A DNA stretch of 64,000 bases. Origin: Mameliella sp. CS4 (GTDB lineage Bacteria; Pseudomonadota; Alphaproteobacteria; Rhodobacterales; Rhodobacteraceae). Below the pieces are notes generated by a model, which was not told where the DNA came from, made no database searches, and saw only the letters and a program-made list of their open reading frames with translations. The stretch spans positions 124,001-188,000 of the forward strand of contig NZ_JAHXRQ010000007.1 in assembly GCF_019392335.1 (NCBI RefSeq), given 5' to 3'. Of this stretch, positions 25,666 through 33,616 are shown one piece after another. Made by a program: the position numbers and the translations under genes. The first letter of the stretch is position 1; every line of letters starts with the position of its first letter.

Positions 25666-26826
25666 TCACGCCCCCAGGGGGCGGAAGATCTCCCGCCCGA
25701 TGATGTGGCGCTGGATCTCGCTGGTGCCGTCCCAGATCCGCTCCACCCGCGCATCGCGCCAGAAGCGTTCGATGGGGAAATCATCCATCAGCCCCATGCC
25801 GCCGAAGATCTGCAGGGTCGTGTCCGTCACCCGCGCCAACATCTCGGTCGCATAGACCTTGGCCGAGGCAATCTCGCGGTTCGACGGCAGGCCCTGGTCC
25901 AGACGCCAGGCCGCGGCCAGCGTCAGCCAGTCCGCCGCGTCGATCTCTGTCACCATGTCGGCGACCTGAAAGGACACCCCCTGGAACTTGGCAATCGCCT
26001 GGCCGAACTGCTTGCGCTGTGCCGCGTAGTCCACCGCCATGTCGAAACAGCGCCGCGCCCGGCCCACGGAAAAGGCGGCCACGGTCAGGCGTGTCGCGTA
26101 AAGCCAGGTGTTCATCACCTCGAATCCACCATCGACCTCGCCCAGCACCTGAGCCTCCGGCAGGCGGCAGTCGGTGAAGTCCAGGATGCAGTTCTGGTAG
26201 CCCCGGTGCGATACCGAAGTGTAGCCCGGGCGCACCTCGAACCCCGGATGGCCGCGATCCACCAGGAAACAGGTGATCCGCTTTTTCGGCCCCTTCGGCG
26301 TCTCGTCCACCCCCGTTGCGATGAAGACGATAAAGAAATCCGCGTGATCGGCGCCGGAGATAAAGTGTTTCGTCCCGTTCACCAGCCAGTCGCCGCCCTG
26401 CCGCTGGGCGGTGCATTTCATGCCGCGCACATCGCTGCCCGCCTCCGGTTCCGTCATGGCCAGCGCATCCATCCGCTCGCCTCGTACCGCGGGCAGCAGG
26501 TAGCGGTCGCGCTGATCGCCCTCGCAGGCCATCAGGATGTTCTGCGGACGGCCAAAGAAATGCGTCAGCGCCATGCTGCCGCGCCCAAGCTCGCGCTCGA
26601 CCAGCGTGAAATCCAGATGCGACAGCCCGGCACCACCCACCTCCTCTGGGAAATTGCAGGCGTAAAAGCCAAGGTCGATGACCTTGCGCTTGATCTCTTC
26701 GCCCAGACCCGGCGGCACCTCGCCTGTGCGCTCGACCTCGGCCTCGTGCGGATAGATCTCCTTTTCGACAAAGCTGCGCACCGTGGAGACGATCATCTCC
26801 TGCTCGTCGCTCAATCCGAACTGCAT
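25666..26826 (-). CDS. Acyl-CoA dehydrogenase family protein
   Basis: A 386-residue FAD enzyme of the acyl-CoA dehydrogenase fold. Family blocks: EEVGGAGLSHLDFTLVEREL, LAMTEPEAGSDVRGM (FAD binding), QRKQFGQAIAKFQG, QIFGGMGLMDDFP and RIWDGTSEIQRHIIGRE. The canonical base is Glu in YEGTxxI; here that position (about 366) is Asp, and no Glu is seen at the alternative isovaleryl-type position. It probably oxidises or reduces an acyl-CoA made by the neighbouring synthetase. First gene of the minus-strand operon, divergent from the transketolase genes. Confidence 0.88.
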   Translation of the reverse strand: MQFGLSDEQEMIVSTVRSFVEKEIYPHEAEVERTGEVPPGLGEEIKRKVIDLGFYACNFPEEVGGAGLSHLDFTLVERELGRGSMALTHFFGRPQNILMACEGDQRDRYLLPAVRGERMDALAMTEPEAGSDVRGMKCTAQRQGGDWLVNGTKHFISGADHADFFIVFIATGVDETPKGPKKRITCFLVDRGHPGFEVRPGYTSVSHRGYQNCILDFTDCRLPEAQVLGEVDGGFEVMNTWLYATRLTVAAFSVGRARRCFDMAVDYAAQRKQFGQAIAKFQGVSFQVADMVTEIDAADWLTLAAAWRLDQGLPSNREIASAKVYATEMLARVTDTTLQIFGGMGLMDDFPIERFWRDARVERIWDGTSEIQRHIIGREIFRPLGA

Positions 26827-26934
26827 CGCGCCCTCCCTGCTTTGGCCCCATCCAAGTCGAGTTTGGCGCGAGCCTCAAACCGAAAACGCCCGATCCTCTC
26901 CTGAATGCGACAAAGCCTGCGAAGACCTCTTGCC

Positions 26935-26967
26935 TTGACGCGACGTCCATTGGCAAATGGTATACCA
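26935..26967 (+). promoter_or_regulatory. Predicted promoter with GntR-type operator over the -10 box
   Basis: TTGACG (26935-26940), a 17-base spacer and TGGTAT (26958-26963) form a sigma-70-like promoter. The palindrome TGGTATACCA (26958-26967, inside AAATGGTATACCAAAT) covers the -10 box, so a bound repressor would block it. It lies 22 bases before the start of the transketolase gene. Confidence 0.7.
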
Positions 26968-26988
26968 AATCGGACGAGGGAGGAGACC

Positions 26989-27840
26989 ATGTCCACCGAA
27001 ACGCAACACGCGGGCACCAATGTCAGCCTCGCGCGCAGGGCCTGGTCCATCCGGCGGCTGGCGCTACGCATGGCCGAGGTGCAGGGACAGGGCTATATCG
27101 GGCAAGCGCTTGGCGTGGCCGACGTTCTGGCCGTCAGCTATTTCCACGCGCTGAATTACCGTCCGGGCCAGCCGGAATGGGAAGGGCGCGACCGGTTCTA
27201 CCTGTCGATCGGCCACTACGCGATCGCGCTCTATTCCGCGATGATCGAGGCCGGCATCCTGCCCGAGAACGAGCTGGAAACCTATGGCATGGACGACAGC
27301 CGCATGCCCATGTCGGGCATGGCCGCCTATACCCCGGGGATGGAGATCACCGGCGGCTCGCTGGGCCATGGCCTTGGCATCGCCGTGGGCGCGGCGCTGG
27401 GGCTGAAGCGCAAGCAGAACCCGGCCTTCGTCTACAACATGATGTCGGACGGCGAACTGGGCGAGGGATCCACTTGGGAGGCGGTGATGGCGGCCAGCGC
27501 CCACAGCCTCGACAACCTGATCTGCGTGGTCGACTTCAATGACCAGCAGGCCGACGGGCCAACAACGCAGGCCTTGGCCAAGGGCGACGAAGCGCCGAAA
27601 TGGGCCGCCTTCGGCTGGCACGCGCAAGAGGTGGACGGCAACGACCTGGACGCACTGGTGGCAGCCTTCGACACTGCCCGCAATCTTGCCGACCCGCGCC
27701 CCCGCGTCATCATCTGCAAGACCCAGATGTGCAAGGGCGTGCCCTTTCTCGAGGACCGCGAGATCACCCATTTCGTCCGCGTGGACCCGTCCGAATGGGC
27801 CCGCGCCATCGCCATCCTCGACGACACCATCCCGGCCTGA
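26989..27840 (+). CDS. Transketolase-like enzyme, N-terminal (ThDP) subunit
   Basis: A 283-residue subunit of a split thiamine-diphosphate enzyme. The pyrophosphate half is recognised by HYAIALYSAMIEAG, GMEITGGSLGHGLGIAVG and the ThDP motif SDGELGEGSTWEA-VVDFND. The first residue of the usual GDG motif is Ser (about 153). Such two-subunit transketolases occur in catabolic clusters, for example apulose-4-phosphate and sulfo-transketolase routes. Start ATG 26989 has GGGAGGAG ahead. The partner subunit follows after 25 bases. Confidence 0.9.
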   Translation: MSTETQHAGTNVSLARRAWSIRRLALRMAEVQGQGYIGQALGVADVLAVSYFHALNYRPGQPEWEGRDRFYLSIGHYAIALYSAMIEAGILPENELETYGMDDSRMPMSGMAAYTPGMEITGGSLGHGLGIAVGAALGLKRKQNPAFVYNMMSDGELGEGSTWEAVMAASAHSLDNLICVVDFNDQQADGPTTQALAKGDEAPKWAAFGWHAQEVDGNDLDALVAAFDTARNLADPRPRVIICKTQMCKGVPFLEDREITHFVRVDPSEWARAIAILDDTIPA

Positions 27841-27865
27841 GCCCGGCCTGACACGGAGCAGCCCC

Positions 27866-28921
27866 ATGCACGACGCCCCCATCGGCCCGACCTCGCGCCG
27901 CAAATCGAAATACACCCCCCGCGCCGTCCCCGTCTCCGAGGACGGAGAGCGCCTGACCACCTCCGCCATGATCGCCTCGCTGGATGCCGAGGGCCGCGAC
28001 ACCGTCGCCGCCCCCTTCGGCAACGCGCTCTGCGACCTGGCCGCGAAACGCGACGACATCGTCGGCCTGACGGCGGACCTGTCGAAATACACCGACCTGC
28101 ATGTCTTCGCCGAGGCCTACCCCGACCGGTTCTACCAGATGGGCATGGCCGAACAGGTGATGATCTCTGCCGCCGCCGGCCTCGCGCGCGAAGGGTTCAC
28201 GCCTTTCGCCACCACCTACGCGGTCTTCGCCTCGCGCCGCGCCTATGACTTCATCATCATGGCGATTGCCGAGGAAAACCTGCCGGTGAAAATCGTCTGC
28301 GCCCTGCCCGGCCTGACCACCGGCTACGGCCCCAGCCACCAGGCGACAGAGGATCTGGCGATCTTTCGCGGCATGCCCAACCTGACCATCGTCGATCCCT
28401 GCGACGCGACAGAGATCACCCAGGCGACCCATGCCATCGCCGATTTTCCCGGCCCGGTCTACATGCGCCTGCTGCGCGGAAAGGTGCCCGACGTGCTGGG
28501 CGAATACGGCTACAAGTTCCAGCTGGGCAAGGCGCAGGTGATCCACGGCGGCAACGACGTGCTCTTCATCTCGACCGGCTTCATGACCATGCGGGCGCTG
28601 GATGCTGCCAAGGCGTTGAAGGCCGAGGGCACCGATTGCGCCGTGCTGCATGTACCCACGCTGAAACCGCTCGACAGCGAAACCATTCGCGCCGAGGCGG
28701 CAAAGACCGGACGCCTTGTCGTCACGCTGGAAAACCACACCATCACCGGCGGGTTGGGCGAGGCAGTGGCCGCGGACCTCATGCGTGCCGGCATCCATCC
28801 CGCTTTCGACAGCATCGCGCTTCCGGACGAGTTCCTCGACGCCGGCGCCCTGCCCACCTTACACGATCAATACGGGCTCTCCGTCAAATCCATCACGGAC
28901 CGGGTGAAATCGCGGCTCTGA
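27866..28921 (+). CDS. Transketolase-like enzyme, C-terminal (pyrimidine) subunit
   Basis: A 351-residue partner of the previous gene. It contains the pyrimidine-binding domain with the activating Glu in RFYQMGMAEQVMISAAAGLA, a substrate-region TTGYGPSHQATEDLA, and the C-terminal transketolase domain (VVTLENHTITGGLGEAVAADL). About 45 N-terminal residues (KSKYTPRAVPVSEDGE) precede the domain. The pair would move a two-carbon ketol unit from a ketose(-phosphate). The donor and acceptor here are unknown; it is followed by an SDR gene. Confidence 0.9.
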   Translation: MHDAPIGPTSRRKSKYTPRAVPVSEDGERLTTSAMIASLDAEGRDTVAAPFGNALCDLAAKRDDIVGLTADLSKYTDLHVFAEAYPDRFYQMGMAEQVMISAAAGLAREGFTPFATTYAVFASRRAYDFIIMAIAEENLPVKIVCALPGLTTGYGPSHQATEDLAIFRGMPNLTIVDPCDATEITQATHAIADFPGPVYMRLLRGKVPDVLGEYGYKFQLGKAQVIHGGNDVLFISTGFMTMRALDAAKALKAEGTDCAVLHVPTLKPLDSETIRAEAAKTGRLVVTLENHTITGGLGEAVAADLMRAGIHPAFDSIALPDEFLDAGALPTLHDQYGLSVKSITDRVKSRL

Positions 28922-28928
28922 CCCGCTG

Positions 28929-29002
28929 TTTCTTTGGGCCTTCAAATACCTCCGGGGGGAGGTGCCCTGGCACCTCGGGGGCAGCGCCCCCTCCCCGGTC
29001 TC
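28929..29002. repeat. Intergenic repeat, family A
   Basis: TTTCTTTGGGCCTTCAAATACC, a CGGGGG block, a central hairpin (GGTGCC...GGCACC) and GGGGGCAGCGCCCC fill most of the 99 bases between the transketolase and SDR genes. Similar units occur at 24146, 35268, 40966 (inverted), 45044 (inverted), 52197 and 60730. Confidence 0.72.
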
Positions 29003-29020
29003 AAAATAAGGATCCGCCGC

Positions 29021-29773
29021 ATGCTTCTGAAAGACCGCACCGCCATCATCACCGGCGCCGCCAGCCCCCGGGGTCTTGGCAAGGCCACGGCCCAGCTCTT
29101 TGCCGAACACGGCGCCCGCGTCGCCATCCTCGACCTCGACGGAGAGGCCGCACGCGCCGCTGCCGCCGGCCTGCCGGGCGAAGGGCACGTTGGTCTGGCC
29201 TGCGACGTCACCAGCAAGCCGCAATGCGAGGCGGCAGCCAAGGCCGCCATCGACGGACTGGGCCAGGTCGACATCCTGGTCAACAACGCCGGCATCACCC
29301 AGCCTCTCAAACTGATGCAGATCGAGCCGCAGAACTACGAGGCCGTCACCGACGTGAACCTGCGCGGCACGCTCTACATGAGCCAGGCCCTGATCCCGCA
29401 CATGCGCAACCGCAAGACCGGCTCCATCGTCAATATCTCGTCCGTGTCGGCCCAGCGCGGCGGCGGCATCTTCGGCGGGCCGCACTACTCGGCGGCCAAG
29501 GCGGGCATCCTCGGGCTGACCAAGGCGATGGCCCGTGAACTGGCGCCCGACGGCATCCGCTCGAACGCGATCTGCCCGGGGTTCATCGCAACGGACATCA
29601 CCGGCAGTGCACTGACGGACGAGATGATGGAGCAGATCCTGTCGGGCATCCCGATGGGCCGCGCGGGTCAGGCCAGCGACGTGGCCGGCTGCTGCCTGTT
29701 CCTGGCGTCGGACCTGTCGGCCTATGTCACGGGCTCCGAGGTGGACGTGAACGGTGGGTCGCTGATCCACTGA
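29021..29773 (+). CDS. Short-chain dehydrogenase/reductase
   Basis: A 250-residue classical SDR. Cofactor motif TGAASPRGLG at residues 11-20, NNAG near 88, catalytic Ser in NISSVSAQRGG and the YSAAK catalytic Tyr/Lys pair near 155-160, with the closing DVNGGSLIH. DLDGE after the second strand favours NAD. Third gene of the transketolase operon, so it probably oxidises a sugar or polyol in that route. Substrate not identifiable. Confidence 0.88.
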   Translation: MLLKDRTAIITGAASPRGLGKATAQLFAEHGARVAILDLDGEAARAAAAGLPGEGHVGLACDVTSKPQCEAAAKAAIDGLGQVDILVNNAGITQPLKLMQIEPQNYEAVTDVNLRGTLYMSQALIPHMRNRKTGSIVNISSVSAQRGGGIFGGPHYSAAKAGILGLTKAMARELAPDGIRSNAICPGFIATDITGSALTDEMMEQILSGIPMGRAGQASDVAGCCLFLASDLSAYVTGSEVDVNGGSLIH

Positions 29774-29778
29774 AAAAG

Positions 29779-29846
29779 AAAGGGCCTTCAAAGGCCCTTT
29801 CGCAACGCTTTTTCAAAAGCGTTTCCAAGCGGCTTCAAAGCCGCTT
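29779..29846. repeat. Array of three perfect hairpins between convergent genes
   Basis: Three consecutive inverted repeats: AAAGGGCC/GGCCCTTT (29779-29800), AACGCTTTT/AAAAGCGTT (29804-29823) and AAGCGGCTT/AAGCCGCTT (29827-29846). They lie between the convergent SDR and FAH genes and may act as two-way terminators. The same style recurs at 37902-37944. Confidence 0.7.
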
Positions 29847-29858
29847 GGTTGCCCCGGT

Positions 29859-30704
29859 TCATCCGGCGGCGACAGTTTCCTGGCGCTGTTCGCCCAAGCC
29901 TTCGACGCGCACTTCCATCACGTCACCCGGCTTCAGGAAGCGCTGCGGCTTCATGCCCATGCCCACGCCCGAGGGGGTACCCGTCGCGATGATGTCACCC
30001 GGCTGCAGCATCATGAACTGCGACATGTAGGAAATGATCTCGGCCACGCCAAAGATCATGTCCGAGGTATCGCTGTCCTGCACCGTCTCACCGTTCAGAT
30101 CCAGCGAGAGTTTCAGCGCCTGCGGGTCCGGCACCTCGTCCGCCGTGACCAGCCAGGGACCGGTGGGGCCGAAGGTCGGGGCCGACTTGCCCTTGACCCA
30201 CTGGCCACCCTTCTCGATCTGGAATTCCCGCTCGCTCATGTCGTTGATGACGCAGTAGCCCGCGACATGGCTCAGCGCATCCGCCTCGCTGACGTAGGAC
30301 GCCGCCTTGCCGATCACCACGCCCAGTTCGACCTCCCAGTCGGTTTTCACCGAATTGCGCGGGATCACCACCGGATCATAAGGGCCCGACAGTGCCGAGG
30401 AGGCCTTGGAGAAGAGGATCGGCTCTTTCGGCGGCTGCGACCCTGTTTCGGCGGCGTGCTTGGCATAGTTCAGCCCGATGCAGAAAAAGTTGGGCACCGA
30501 GGCCAGGCAGGACCCGATCCGCCCCGGCTCGGCCACCAGCGGCAGGCTAGCGGGATCGATGGCGCGCAGCGCCTCCAGCGCCTCCAGCGAGACCGTGGCA
30601 CCGGCGAAATCCGCCACGTGGGCCGACAGGTCACGCACCTGGCCGTCGCTGTCCAGCATCCCGGGCTTTTCCTGGCCCGCCGGGCCAAAACGCAGTAGTT
30701 TCAT
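29859..30704 (-). CDS. Fumarylacetoacetate hydrolase family protein, likely 2,4-diketo-3-deoxy-sugar-acid hydrolase
   Basis: A 281-residue FAH-fold protein. Conserved blocks: FFCIGLNYAKHAAETG, PILFSKASSALSGPYDPVVIPR, DWEVELGVVIGK (metal-binding E-x-E), GYCVINDMSER, GKSAPTFGPTGPW and IIATGTPSGVGMG. The whole-length pattern (MKLLRFGP ... GLGEQRQ) matches the group called 2,4-diketo-3-deoxy-L-fuconate hydrolase or ureidoglycolate lyase, which splits a diketo acid into pyruvate and a hydroxy acid. It sits 46 bases after the GntR gene on the same strand. Confidence 0.85.
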   Translation of the reverse strand: MKLLRFGPAGQEKPGMLDSDGQVRDLSAHVADFAGATVSLEALEALRAIDPASLPLVAEPGRIGSCLASVPNFFCIGLNYAKHAAETGSQPPKEPILFSKASSALSGPYDPVVIPRNSVKTDWEVELGVVIGKAASYVSEADALSHVAGYCVINDMSEREFQIEKGGQWVKGKSAPTFGPTGPWLVTADEVPDPQALKLSLDLNGETVQDSDTSDMIFGVAEIISYMSQFMMLQPGDIIATGTPSGVGMGMKPQRFLKPGDVMEVRVEGLGEQRQETVAAG

Positions 30705-30750
30705 TGACTTCCCAATCCTTGTTCCAGGGTCTTGCGTGTCGTCTGGCCGC

Positions 30751-31431
30751 TCATTCGACCGGTTCGGGCGCCTCGCCATCCTCGTCCTTCACGGACTCGA
30801 AGAAATCGGCCACGTTGACCAGCAGGTGATCCAGGTGCGCCTGGACCTGGGCCTGGGCGGTTTCGGCATCGCGCGCCCGCAGCGCGGCAACGATCTCGGC
30901 ATGTTGGCGCAGCACCCGCTCGCGCGAGCGTTTGCGGCTGGCCGATAGATACCGCGCCCGCCACAGACGCGCCAGCAAGGACTGGTGAACCTCTGCCAGC
31001 ACGGGGTTGCCCGCCGCCCGCGCGATGGCGCGGTGAAAGCTCATGTCGATCTCGAAGATGTCCAGCATGTCGAGGCTGTCGTACAGTTCGGCCATGCGAT
31101 CCGCGACCTCGGCGATGCTCTCGATCTCGGCGTCGCTGGCCCGTTCACAGGTCAACCGCGCCGACAGCACCTCGAGCGCGGACATGACCTCGATGTTGTC
31201 CGCCACTTCCTCGAAGCTGGGCTTGGCCACGATCGGCGAGCGCGCCGGGCGCAGCTGCACCAGCCCCTCTTTCGCCAGGATCCGAATCGCCTCTCGCAGG
31301 GGTGTGCGGCTGACGCCGAGTTCGGCGGCATGGTCGCGTTCCTTGACCGCGGTCCCCGGCGGCAGCACCCCGCGCAGAATGTCCCGGCGCAGCCGAGTCG
31401 CGATCTGTTCGGGCAGAGTCTCATCCGTCAT
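30751..31431 (-). CDS. GntR family regulator, FCD (FadR-like) subgroup
   Basis: A 226-residue repressor-type protein. The N-terminal winged HTH contains VKERDHAAELGVSRTPLREAIRILAKEGLVQL, the GntR signature. The C-terminal FCD domain shows the metal/ligand positions in IDMSFHRAIARAAGNP and LRQHAEIVAALRARDAE. Start ATG 31431 has GAGGTG upstream; a longer frame reaches 31497. The palindrome TGGTATACCA lies 70 bases upstream and recurs across the window, so it is the best candidate to bind those sites, probably released by a sugar-acid intermediate. Confidence 0.9.
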   Translation of the reverse strand: MTDETLPEQIATRLRRDILRGVLPPGTAVKERDHAAELGVSRTPLREAIRILAKEGLVQLRPARSPIVAKPSFEEVADNIEVMSALEVLSARLTCERASDAEIESIAEVADRMAELYDSLDMLDIFEIDMSFHRAIARAAGNPVLAEVHQSLLARLWRARYLSASRKRSRERVLRQHAEIVAALRARDAETAQAQVQAHLDHLLVNVADFFESVKDEDGEAPEPVE

Positions 31432-31500
31432 GGCGCAGTTCACCTCCCTGAATCCGCACCTTTTTTCCACCCGGAAGGGCGGCCTCCCATGAAGCAAATT

Positions 31501-31510
31501 TGGTATACCA
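31501..31510. promoter_or_regulatory. GntR-type operator TGGTATACCA upstream of the GntR gene
   Basis: Perfect 10-base palindrome inside AATTTGGTATACCAAAAAT, in the intergenic region between the GntR gene and the TRAP operon. Its centre is 58 bases from a second copy (31559-31568). Confidence 0.78.
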
Positions 31511-31535
31511 AAAATCCTTGCCTGTCGACATGGCT

Positions 31536-31571
31536 TTGGTTAGCTTGCCCTCACGGGATGGTATACCATCC
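31536..31571 (+). promoter_or_regulatory. Predicted TRAP operon promoter with operator over the -10 box
   Basis: TTGGTT (31536-31541), 17 bases, then TGGTAT (31559-31564). The 16-base perfect palindrome GGATGGTATACCATCC (31556-31571) covers the -10 box, the same arrangement as at 26935-26967. Confidence 0.68.
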
Positions 31572-31632
31572 GGGGACGGGGTCCGACCCCGATAACCATC
31601 GGCGGGGGGGAGCCCGCCACAGGGAGGAACAA

Positions 31633-32643
31633 ATGAAAAAGATCCTGACGACGGCCGCGGCCGTTGCCATTGCTGCATCCGCGGCCAGCGCGCAGGACGT
31701 GACCCTGCGCATCCAGACACACTATGCGTCCGAGCACCCCTCGGGTGTTCTGGCAGCGCAGTTCGCGGATGACGTGCAGGTGATGTCCGGCGGCGAAATC
31801 GCCATCGAGATGTTCTACAGCTCGTCCGTCGTGGCCACGACCGAAACCTTCGACGCCGCCATCAACGGCATCCTCGACTGCGACATGACCGGCGGCGCAT
31901 ACCAGACCGGCAAGAACCCGGCGTTCCAGTTCGTCGGCGACATCATGGGCGGCTACGACACCCCGTGGCAGCAGATCTCGTGGCTGTATTACGGCGGTGG
32001 CTACGATGCCGCGCAAGAGCTCTACAATGCGCAGGGCATGCAGCTGATCGGCTGGTGGCTGTATGGCCAGGAATCGCTCTCGTCCTCCAAGCCGCTGGCC
32101 GGCCCGGACGACCTGAAGGGCTGGAAGTTCCGGTCGCCCCCGGGCCTGGAAACCGAGATCTTCACCGAGCTGGGCGCCACGCCCATCGTGATGGATTTCA
32201 CCGAGATCTTCACCGCGCTGGAAACCGGCATCATCGACGGTGCCGATGCCTCGGGTCTCTACAACAACGTGGGTCTGGGTCTGTACGACATCGTCAGCCA
32301 TGCCACCTACCCCGGCTTCCACTCGATGCCGTCGGACCACCTGGCCTGCAACCAGGCCGTCTGGGACGGGCTGAGCGAACAGCATCAGCGCATCATCGAC
32401 ACCGCGATGCAGAAACTGACCCTGCACACCGCCCTGTCGAACGAGAAGAAGAACGCCGAAGCCGCGGCAGAGCTGCAGGCCAAGGGCGTGACGCTGCACA
32501 ACTGGTCGGCCAAGGACCGTGCGGACTTCCGCAAGGCGGCGCAGACTGCCTGGGACCGCTGGGCCGAAAAGACCCCCGAAGCGGCCGCCCTGGTGAAAAG
32601 CCACCGCGAGTACCTGACGGCACTTGGCCTGATCGCCGAGTGA
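31633..32643 (+). CDS. dctP: TRAP transporter solute-binding protein, DctP type
   Basis: A 336-residue periplasmic binding protein. Signal peptide MKKILTTAAAVAIAASAASA, then LRIQTHYASEHPSGVLA. TRAP family blocks: LTSS-like LSSSKPLAGPDDLKGWKFRSP with the substrate-carboxylate Arg region, IFTALETGIIDGADAS and a C-terminal helix DFRKAAQTAWDRWAEKTPEAA. DctP-type proteins bind organic acids, consistent with sugar-acid uptake by this operon. A strong hairpin follows it and permease genes come next. Confidence 0.93.
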   Translation: MKKILTTAAAVAIAASAASAQDVTLRIQTHYASEHPSGVLAAQFADDVQVMSGGEIAIEMFYSSSVVATTETFDAAINGILDCDMTGGAYQTGKNPAFQFVGDIMGGYDTPWQQISWLYYGGGYDAAQELYNAQGMQLIGWWLYGQESLSSSKPLAGPDDLKGWKFRSPPGLETEIFTELGATPIVMDFTEIFTALETGIIDGADASGLYNNVGLGLYDIVSHATYPGFHSMPSDHLACNQAVWDGLSEQHQRIIDTAMQKLTLHTALSNEKKNAEAAAELQAKGVTLHNWSAKDRADFRKAAQTAWDRWAEKTPEAAALVKSHREYLTALGLIAE

Positions 32644-32672
32644 TCGCCGGGCTGACCGCCTCGTGACATCGC

Positions 32673-32700
32673 GGCGAGCCTTTCGCAAGGCTCGCCGTTT
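32673..32700 (+). terminator. Hairpin between TRAP binding-protein and permease genes
   Basis: A perfect 10-base stem GGCGAGCCTT/AAGGCTCGCC with a TCGC loop, followed by GTTTTCG. It probably reduces read-through or stabilises the dctP message, giving more binding protein than permease. Confidence 0.72.
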
Positions 32701-32800
32701 TCGTCTCTGGACCATGCGCCCGACCACGGGACGCGGACCGGCCCAGGGAACCGCACGGGCGGCAGGCCAACTGCCACTCTTCAATACGGGGTGACCGCGC

Positions 32801-33616
32801 ATGCAACAGGACAGCGTCTGGCTGGGACCGCTCAGGAAGCCGGTTCAAATGGCCATGATCGGGTTTTCGGGCCTGACCATCGCTCTCTTCATCTTTCTCG
32901 TCTTCAACCAGTTCATGTCGCCCGATGCCATCGGCATGCACGACATGATCCGCCCGCAGGGCAAACCCATCGTCTTGGTGACACTGGTCAGCCTGGCGCT
33001 TGCGCTGCTTTTCGCCGCGCTGTTCCTCAGCGATGACAAGGGCACGATCGAAGTCGACCGCACAGGCCCCTTCGACATCCTCTCGCTGGTCTGCGCCCGA
33101 CTGGCCATGATGTCGATCGCCTATATCGTGATCGTCATGTTCTACGAGGTCGTGTCGCGCTACGTCTTCACCCAGCCGACCATGTGGGCCAATGAACTGT
33201 CGCTCTGGATCGCCAGCTTCCTGTTCCTGCTGGCCGGGCTCTACGCGATGCAACAGCGCAGCCACATCCGCATCTACGTCATCTACGACATGATGCCCCG
33301 CTGGATGCAGAAGGCCTCGGACTGCGTTTCGGTCTTCCTGATCTGGCTCTTCACCTTCTGCCTCGTCTGGGGCGGCTACAACGACGCCATGCGCCGGATG
33401 CTGCGGATGGAGACCTTTGGCACCGCCTGGGATCCGCCGATCCCCGGCACCGTGAAACCCGCCATCCTGATCATCATCGTGCTGGTCGCCATCCAGGCCC
33501 TGTCGAACCTGATCGCCGACTGGAACAAGGCACCCGAACACCACAACCCGGCCGACGAGATCGACGAGCACGAGATCGAGGCCCTGCGCCGCACCCTGGA
33601 AGAGGACAAGAAGTAA
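32801..33616 (+). CDS. dctQ: TRAP transporter small permease, DctQ type
   Basis: A 271-residue membrane protein, longer than the usual 160-220 residues because two extra N-terminal helices (MAMIGFSGLTIALFIFLVF, PIVLVTLVSLALALLFAALFL) precede the DctQ core. The core is recognised by FYEVVSRYVF, WANELSLWIASFLFLLAGLY and HIRIYVIYDMMP. It forms the inner-membrane complex with DctM. Its stop overlaps the dctM start (TAATG). Confidence 0.9.
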   Translation: MQQDSVWLGPLRKPVQMAMIGFSGLTIALFIFLVFNQFMSPDAIGMHDMIRPQGKPIVLVTLVSLALALLFAALFLSDDKGTIEVDRTGPFDILSLVCARLAMMSIAYIVIVMFYEVVSRYVFTQPTMWANELSLWIASFLFLLAGLYAMQQRSHIRIYVIYDMMPRWMQKASDCVSVFLIWLFTFCLVWGGYNDAMRRMLRMETFGTAWDPPIPGTVKPAILIIIVLVAIQALSNLIADWNKAPEHHNPADEIDEHEIEALRRTLEEDKK

